Assembly: GCA_902541365.1 (NCBI GenBank)
Contig: CACBQK010000001.1
Span: forward strand, 1 to 37,599
Reading direction: 5' to 3'
Source of the DNA: an uncultured SAR86 cluster bacterium
GTDB lineage: Bacteria; Pseudomonadota; Gammaproteobacteria; Magnimaribacterales; D2472
DNA: 37,599 bases
Shown here: in pieces, positions 34,659 to 37,599 of the stretch
Numbering within the stretch: position 1 is the first letter of the stretch
Layout: each line of letters opens with the position of its first letter
Made by a program: the position numbers and the translations under genes
Notes under the pieces: generated by a model
Databases searched by the model: none
What the model was told of the DNA's origin: nothing
The model's input: only the letters and a program-made list of their open reading frames with translations

Positions 34659-34664
34659 TAACAT
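34635..34664 (+). promoter_or_regulatory. promoter inside the TTGACA array
   Basis: Consensus TTGACA (34635-34640), an 18-base spacer and TAACAT (34659-34664) form a fair sigma70-type promoter. The predicted start is 34671, which is the A of an ATG. The other two half-sites fill the spacer, so a bound regulator would block polymerase. Confidence 0.5.
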
Positions 34665-34670
34665 AGCTAC

Positions 34671-34754
34671 ATGATTTTTTTAATAACCCTGACAATATGG
34701 TGCTTCTCTGCACTTGCATTGAAGTTTTTACCGCTTTTAATTAGCTTAATTTAA
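34671..34754 (+). CDS. putative 27-residue single-helix membrane peptide
   Basis: This short open frame starts with ATG at 34671 and stops with TAA at 34752-34754. The peptide begins MIFLITLTIWCFSALALK and ends with a second hydrophobic stretch around a proline. It is hydrophobic almost throughout with one lysine at position 18, as expected for a small single-pass membrane protein. The ATG lies exactly at the predicted transcription start, so the mRNA would be leaderless; no ribosome-binding site is possible. It precedes a four-helix membrane protein gene by 16 bases. AT-rich DNA often encodes hydrophobic short frames by chance, so this could be only an untranslated leader. Confidence 0.35.
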   Translation: MIFLITLTIWCFSALALKFLPLLISLI

Positions 34755-34770
34755 TATTTAATTCTTTCAT

Positions 34771-35226
34771 ATGGCCAAGATTACTTATAAAGGAATGTGG
34801 ATAGAGCTTAAATCTTTAGATAAAGATGCAAAAAGCAAATACATACTATGCCATGTCTTTCTCTTTGCAGGAGGTCTTTTTTTTGGCGTTCATCTGGCTG
34901 CAGTAGGTGGACTTGGTATTGAAGTAAGTGAAGAAGTTTCACCATCTCCAGTTTTAGTTATCGTCAGAGTCTTATCACTAACCTTTATGCTGATAGCTGC
35001 ATGGTTATATAAAGAATTTTTTGCAACACAAGATGAATTTCTAAACAGATATAATGAATTTGTACTTAGCAATGGAGCTATCGGCTTTCTTTTTGTTGGT
35101 TTTCTTATTTCTATCCTGTCTCCATATATTGATTATCAAGTAACTTTTTACGAATACTTTCTTGGCTTTGCCCTTGGGACAATTATTGGTGGATATAGAT
35201 TCCATAATAAATTTATTGGTCAATGA
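34771..35226 (+). CDS. four-helix membrane protein paired with an XRE regulator
   Basis: I do not recognise the family. The 151-residue protein has a short charged N-terminus (MAKITYKGMWIELKSLDKDAK) and four predicted membrane helices at about 24-48, 58-82, 98-121 and 124-146. It has one cytoplasmic-looking loop with YKEFFATQDEFLNRYNEF between helices 2 and 3. The ATG has no clear ribosome-binding site; TTTAAT (34757-34762) just upstream could be a -10 box giving a 2-base leader. Its stop overlaps the start of the small XRE regulator (ATGA, 35223-35226), so the two products are made together. Small XRE regulators next to short multi-helix membrane proteins are a recurring bacterial arrangement, mostly without known function. 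Confidence 0.8.
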   Translation: MAKITYKGMWIELKSLDKDAKSKYILCHVFLFAGGLFFGVHLAAVGGLGIEVSEEVSPSPVLVIVRVLSLTFMLIAAWLYKEFFATQDEFLNRYNEFVLSNGAIGFLFVGFLISILSPYIDYQVTFYEYFLGFALGTIIGGYRFHNKFIGQ

Positions 35227-35426
35227 ATAATTCAATCAAGCAGTTAAGAGAGCAAATGGGTTTAAGTCAGGCAGATTTAGGCAGTTCTGTAGACGTTAGT
35301 AGACAAACAATTAATTCAATTGAAAATGGTAAATTTGACCCGAGTTTGCCATTGGCACTTAAACTGGGTCAATTTTTTAACACTCCTGTTGAACAAATTT
35401 TTTCAACAAATAACTTTAATAAATAG
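35223..35426 (+). CDS. small XRE-family (HTH_3) transcriptional regulator
   Basis: This 67-residue protein is almost entirely one helix-turn-helix domain: LREQMGLSQADLG, then VSRQTINSIENGKFDPSLPL as recognition and following helices, ending with ALKLGQFFNTPVEQIF. It matches the short YozG-like/COG1476 type with the SRQTINSIENGK signature. Its start overlaps the stop of the four-helix membrane protein. The likely target is the TTGACA half-site array at 34635-34658 upstream of that gene, giving an autoregulated unit (inference). sppA follows 8 bases downstream with its own ribosome-binding site. Confidence 0.92.
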   Translation: MNNSIKQLREQMGLSQADLGSSVDVSRQTINSIENGKFDPSLPLALKLGQFFNTPVEQIFSTNNFNK

Positions 35427-35434
35427 GATAAATT

Positions 35435-37279
35435 ATGGAAAAAGCTAAAAGCATAATCACATTTGTAGATAATCTTCTTGGAAAATTTAGAAGAGTGTTT
35501 CTAAATATTTTTACAGTTCTTCTTTTAATGCTCATCACTTTGGGTATTTTTGGCAGTTTAGATTCTCTGTTTCAATCTGATGAAATAGAAACAGAAGATC
35601 AAATCCTCTATTTAGAGCCTAATGGAGTAATTGTAGATAAGGCAATAAATAGAAATGATCCATTTGAAGAATTCGAAATTTTTGGAAGCTCTACAAACCA
35701 AATTGAGTTAGAAAATATCTTGAAAGTTATCAATAATGCTGGAACTGATGATGATCTTAAAGCTATTTATCTTGATGTTGATGGCATTAGAGCTTATTAC
35801 ACTTCTGCATTAAAAATTGCAGATGCATTGTATAAAGCTAGAGAGAATGGAAAAGAAATAATTGCTTACACCAGTGGGTTGGGAACAACTAACTATCTTA
35901 TGGCCTCTCAAGCTAATGAAGTAATTCTTGAAAAAGATGCATACGGATCTGTTTTGCCTTTTGGTTTTAGCAGAGTAAGGCAATATCAAAAAGATTTTTT
36001 TGAAAATATTAAAGTTGATATGAATGTTTATGCTGCTGGTGATTTTAAGTCTGGCCCTGAGGGCTTTACCAGAAATGATATGTCTGAAACAGATAGGCTA
36101 GCGTGGGTAGAGTTTGTTACTCCAGTTTGGGAAAAGTATAAAGCTATGATGGAAACAGGCAGAGGTTTTGACTCAGGAACTATTCAATACATTGGAGATA
36201 ATTATCACTTATTAGCAACTGAGAATGGTGGCGATGACAATGAAACTGCTCTGGCAATTGGCTTAGTTGATAAGCTAATGACAAAACAAGAAATTAGAAA
36301 CTATATGATTGAAAAGTTTGGCAGTGAGGATGACTATGAGTGGCCTGAGGGAATAACTGGTAGAGAGTATCTTTCAACTCTGAAAGATGAAGAAATTAGT
36401 AGAAAACAACAAAGAGCTCAGGATAAAAATAAGATTGCTGTTATCCATGTTGAGGGAGCAATTGTCACAGGTGGCATAGACTTTAATACCGCTGGTTCTG
36501 GAGGTATCGTTAAAAATATTAATAAAGCCAGAGATGATAAAAATGTTAAAGGAATTATTTTAAGAGTAAATAGCCCTGGTGGAGATGTTTACGCTTCATC
36601 AATGATTACGAATGCTTTAGAAGAATTTCAATCTACTGGAAGACCTGTATATACATCTATGGGTGATATTGCAGCATCAGGCGGTGTTTGGGTTACAACA
36701 ACTTCTGAAGAAATATGGGCTGAAGATACAACGCTTACTGGCTCAATTGGAGTATACAGTATTGTTCCTGATGTCAGTCCCCTTGAGAATTGGGCTGGTA
36801 TCAACTATGACGGCGTTAGCATGACAAAAGCAGGTGATATTTATGATTTAAGTAGAGGAATGAATGAAGAGCTTAATAAGCAATTCAGAGAAAATACTGA
36901 GAACTTCTATAAAGAGTTTGTTACCAAGGTAGCTGAAAATAGAAAGATGGAATTCTCAGAAGTCCTCAAATTTGCTGGTGGAAGAATATGGCGAGGCAAT
37001 ACAGCTCTTGAACTAGGTTTAGTCGATAAATTGGGCTCACTTGATGATGCTATTGACTCTATGGTGACAAAACTTGGACTAGAGGACTATAAAGTCTTTT
37101 CGTACAACACTGAAGTTGAGTTTGAGTTCGATTTGAATTTACTGATTCAAAATAAACTCCCCTCTCAGATTCAGGACTTGTTGAATGAAATTAGTGGTCT
37201 TAATAGGATGCTTTTATCTGGTGAAGACAGATATGTAGTGGCCTATTGTTTTGATTGTGGCTTTAAGAACTTCGAATAA
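35435..37279 (+). CDS. sppA: signal peptide peptidase SppA (67K type)
   Basis: This 614-residue inner-membrane serine protease cuts signal peptides and other hydrophobic fragments in the membrane. One N-terminal helix (about 21-43) anchors two ClpP-like S49 halves. The dyad is Lys205 in AGDFKSGPEGF (first half) and Ser415 in DIAASGGVW (second half), matching E. coli Lys209/Ser409. LRVNSPGGD near 376-384 is a further conserved motif. The ribosome-binding site AGGA (35425-35428) overlaps the xre stop codon, so it is probably in the same transcript as the XRE module. Its stop overlaps the convergent hda gene by 17 bases. Confidence 0.95.
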   Translation: MEKAKSIITFVDNLLGKFRRVFLNIFTVLLLMLITLGIFGSLDSLFQSDEIETEDQILYLEPNGVIVDKAINRNDPFEEFEIFGSSTNQIELENILKVINNAGTDDDLKAIYLDVDGIRAYYTSALKIADALYKARENGKEIIAYTSGLGTTNYLMASQANEVILEKDAYGSVLPFGFSRVRQYQKDFFENIKVDMNVYAAGDFKSGPEGFTRNDMSETDRLAWVEFVTPVWEKYKAMMETGRGFDSGTIQYIGDNYHLLATENGGDDNETALAIGLVDKLMTKQEIRNYMIEKFGSEDDYEWPEGITGREYLSTLKDEEISRKQQRAQDKNKIAVIHVEGAIVTGGIDFNTAGSGGIVKNINKARDDKNVKGIILRVNSPGGDVYASSMITNALEEFQSTGRPVYTSMGDIAASGGVWVTTTSEEIWAEDTTLTGSIGVYSIVPDVSPLENWAGINYDGVSMTKAGDIYDLSRGMNEELNKQFRENTENFYKEFVTKVAENRKMEFSEVLKFAGGRIWRGNTALELGLVDKLGSLDDAIDSMVTKLGLEDYKVFSYNTEVEFEFDLNLLIQNKLPSQIQDLLNEISGLNRMLLSGEDRYVVAYCFDCGFKNFE

Positions 37280-37599
37280 CTTCTTTTATAAGATTTAAAC
37301 CTATAGATTTTTTTCTTTCTAGGGACTCTTTCTCAAGCTGAGATAGAGTCCTGAATATAGTTTTAATATCTCTTCTTGAATTATTTATAAGATAATTCAA
37401 ATTTTTATCAGAAATTTCTATATTAAGATTTTTAGAGATTGCTTGGGTGGCTTCTAACAGCTCATCATCATCAATAGCCTCCAATCTTAATATTTCCATT
37501 TTTTTTATTCTAGAGACAAGATCAGGGATTGCTTCAAGCTTATTAATGCTGCCTGAAAATAAAAGAAGGCACTCTTTTTCATAGCATTCGTTAATGAGA
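37263..37599 (-). CDS. hda: DnaA-related regulator Hda, C-terminal part (partial)
   Basis: The frame runs off the right edge and ends at 37263, leaving 111 complete codons. The segment IPDLVSRIKKMEILRLEAID with DDELLEAT just after it resembles the E. coli Hda stretch LPDLASRLDW followed by IYKLQPLSDEDKL. DIKTIFRTLSQLEKES and a final LIKEVIRSS also match the end of Hda. Hda inactivates DnaA-ATP at the replication fork with the beta clamp. The clamp-binding N-terminus and Walker A region lie outside the window. An internal ATG at 37499 is not the start, because the frame is open upstream with conserved sequence. The stop overlaps sppA by 17 bases. Confidence 0.88.
   Translation of the reverse strand, partial: LINECYEKECLLLFSGSINKLEAIPDLVSRIKKMEILRLEAIDDDELLEATQAISKNLNIEISDKNLNYLINNSRRDIKTIFRTLSQLEKESLERKKSIGLNLIKEVIRSS

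Noticed and set aside
34671-34770. A riboswitch or attenuator in the leader before the four-helix membrane gene
   Set aside because: I see no stable hairpin with a T-run or recognisable aptamer core there; the clearest structure is the short open frame.

Overview
The window looks like a piece of chromosome from a streamlined, AT-rich marine gammaproteobacterium; a SAR86-like lineage is my best guess. The grounds are the low GC, very tight gene packing, a TonB-dependent receptor, and classic gammaproteobacterial gene orders (tRNA-His, tig, clpP, clpX, lon, hupB, ppiD; and gloB-mltD beside rnhA-dnaQ). The lineage is inferred, not proven. I see no insertion sequence, prophage, CRISPR array or rRNA. 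No gene-free stretch exceeds about 135 bases.

Layout. 1-6532 (+): the end of an AbgB-like aminobenzoyl-glutamate hydrolase, a TonB-dependent receptor with its own promoter and terminator, a DASS-family anion symporter, and gamma-glutamyltranspeptidase, together suggesting salvage of glutamyl compounds. 6525-9054 (-): rnhA-dnaQ-gltX. 9075-11326 (+): gloB-mltD. 11323-22671 (-): tRNA-His, tig, clpP, clpX, lon, hupB and ppiD (protein folding, quality control and nucleoid), continuing into oppA-oppB-oppC without ATPase genes. 22739-24154 (+): a glutamate-dehydrogenase-family enzyme. 24176-25935 (-): tRNA-Pro, tRNA-Arg, the tRNA-hydroxylating enzyme TrhO and a glutathione S-transferase-like protein. 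26015-26854 (+): folD. 26847-30047 (-): htpG, gpsA and a DUF4389 membrane protein. 30108-30735 (-): tRNA-Val, tRNA-Asp and a DUF4149 membrane protein. 30829-31707 (-): an EamA transporter. 31725-33897 (+): xseA and an M23 peptidase. 33836-34288 (-): a TlpA-like lipoprotein. 34306-37279 (+): a DUF2069 protein, then a possible 27-residue membrane peptide, a four-helix membrane protein, a small XRE regulator and sppA. 37263-37599 (-): the end of hda.

Three things stand out. First, several first genes have a -10-like hexamer ending exactly six bases before the start codon and no Shine-Dalgarno sequence, as expected for leaderless mRNAs. Second, three protein genes follow tRNA genes by only 6-20 bases; one of them, trhO, probably modifies U34 of the tRNA-Pro(UGG) encoded in the same unit. 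Third, 34635-35426 holds a possibly undescribed small module: three TTGACA half-sites over a promoter, a putative leaderless transmembrane microprotein, a four-helix membrane protein and an XRE regulator whose start overlaps that gene's stop, just ahead of sppA.
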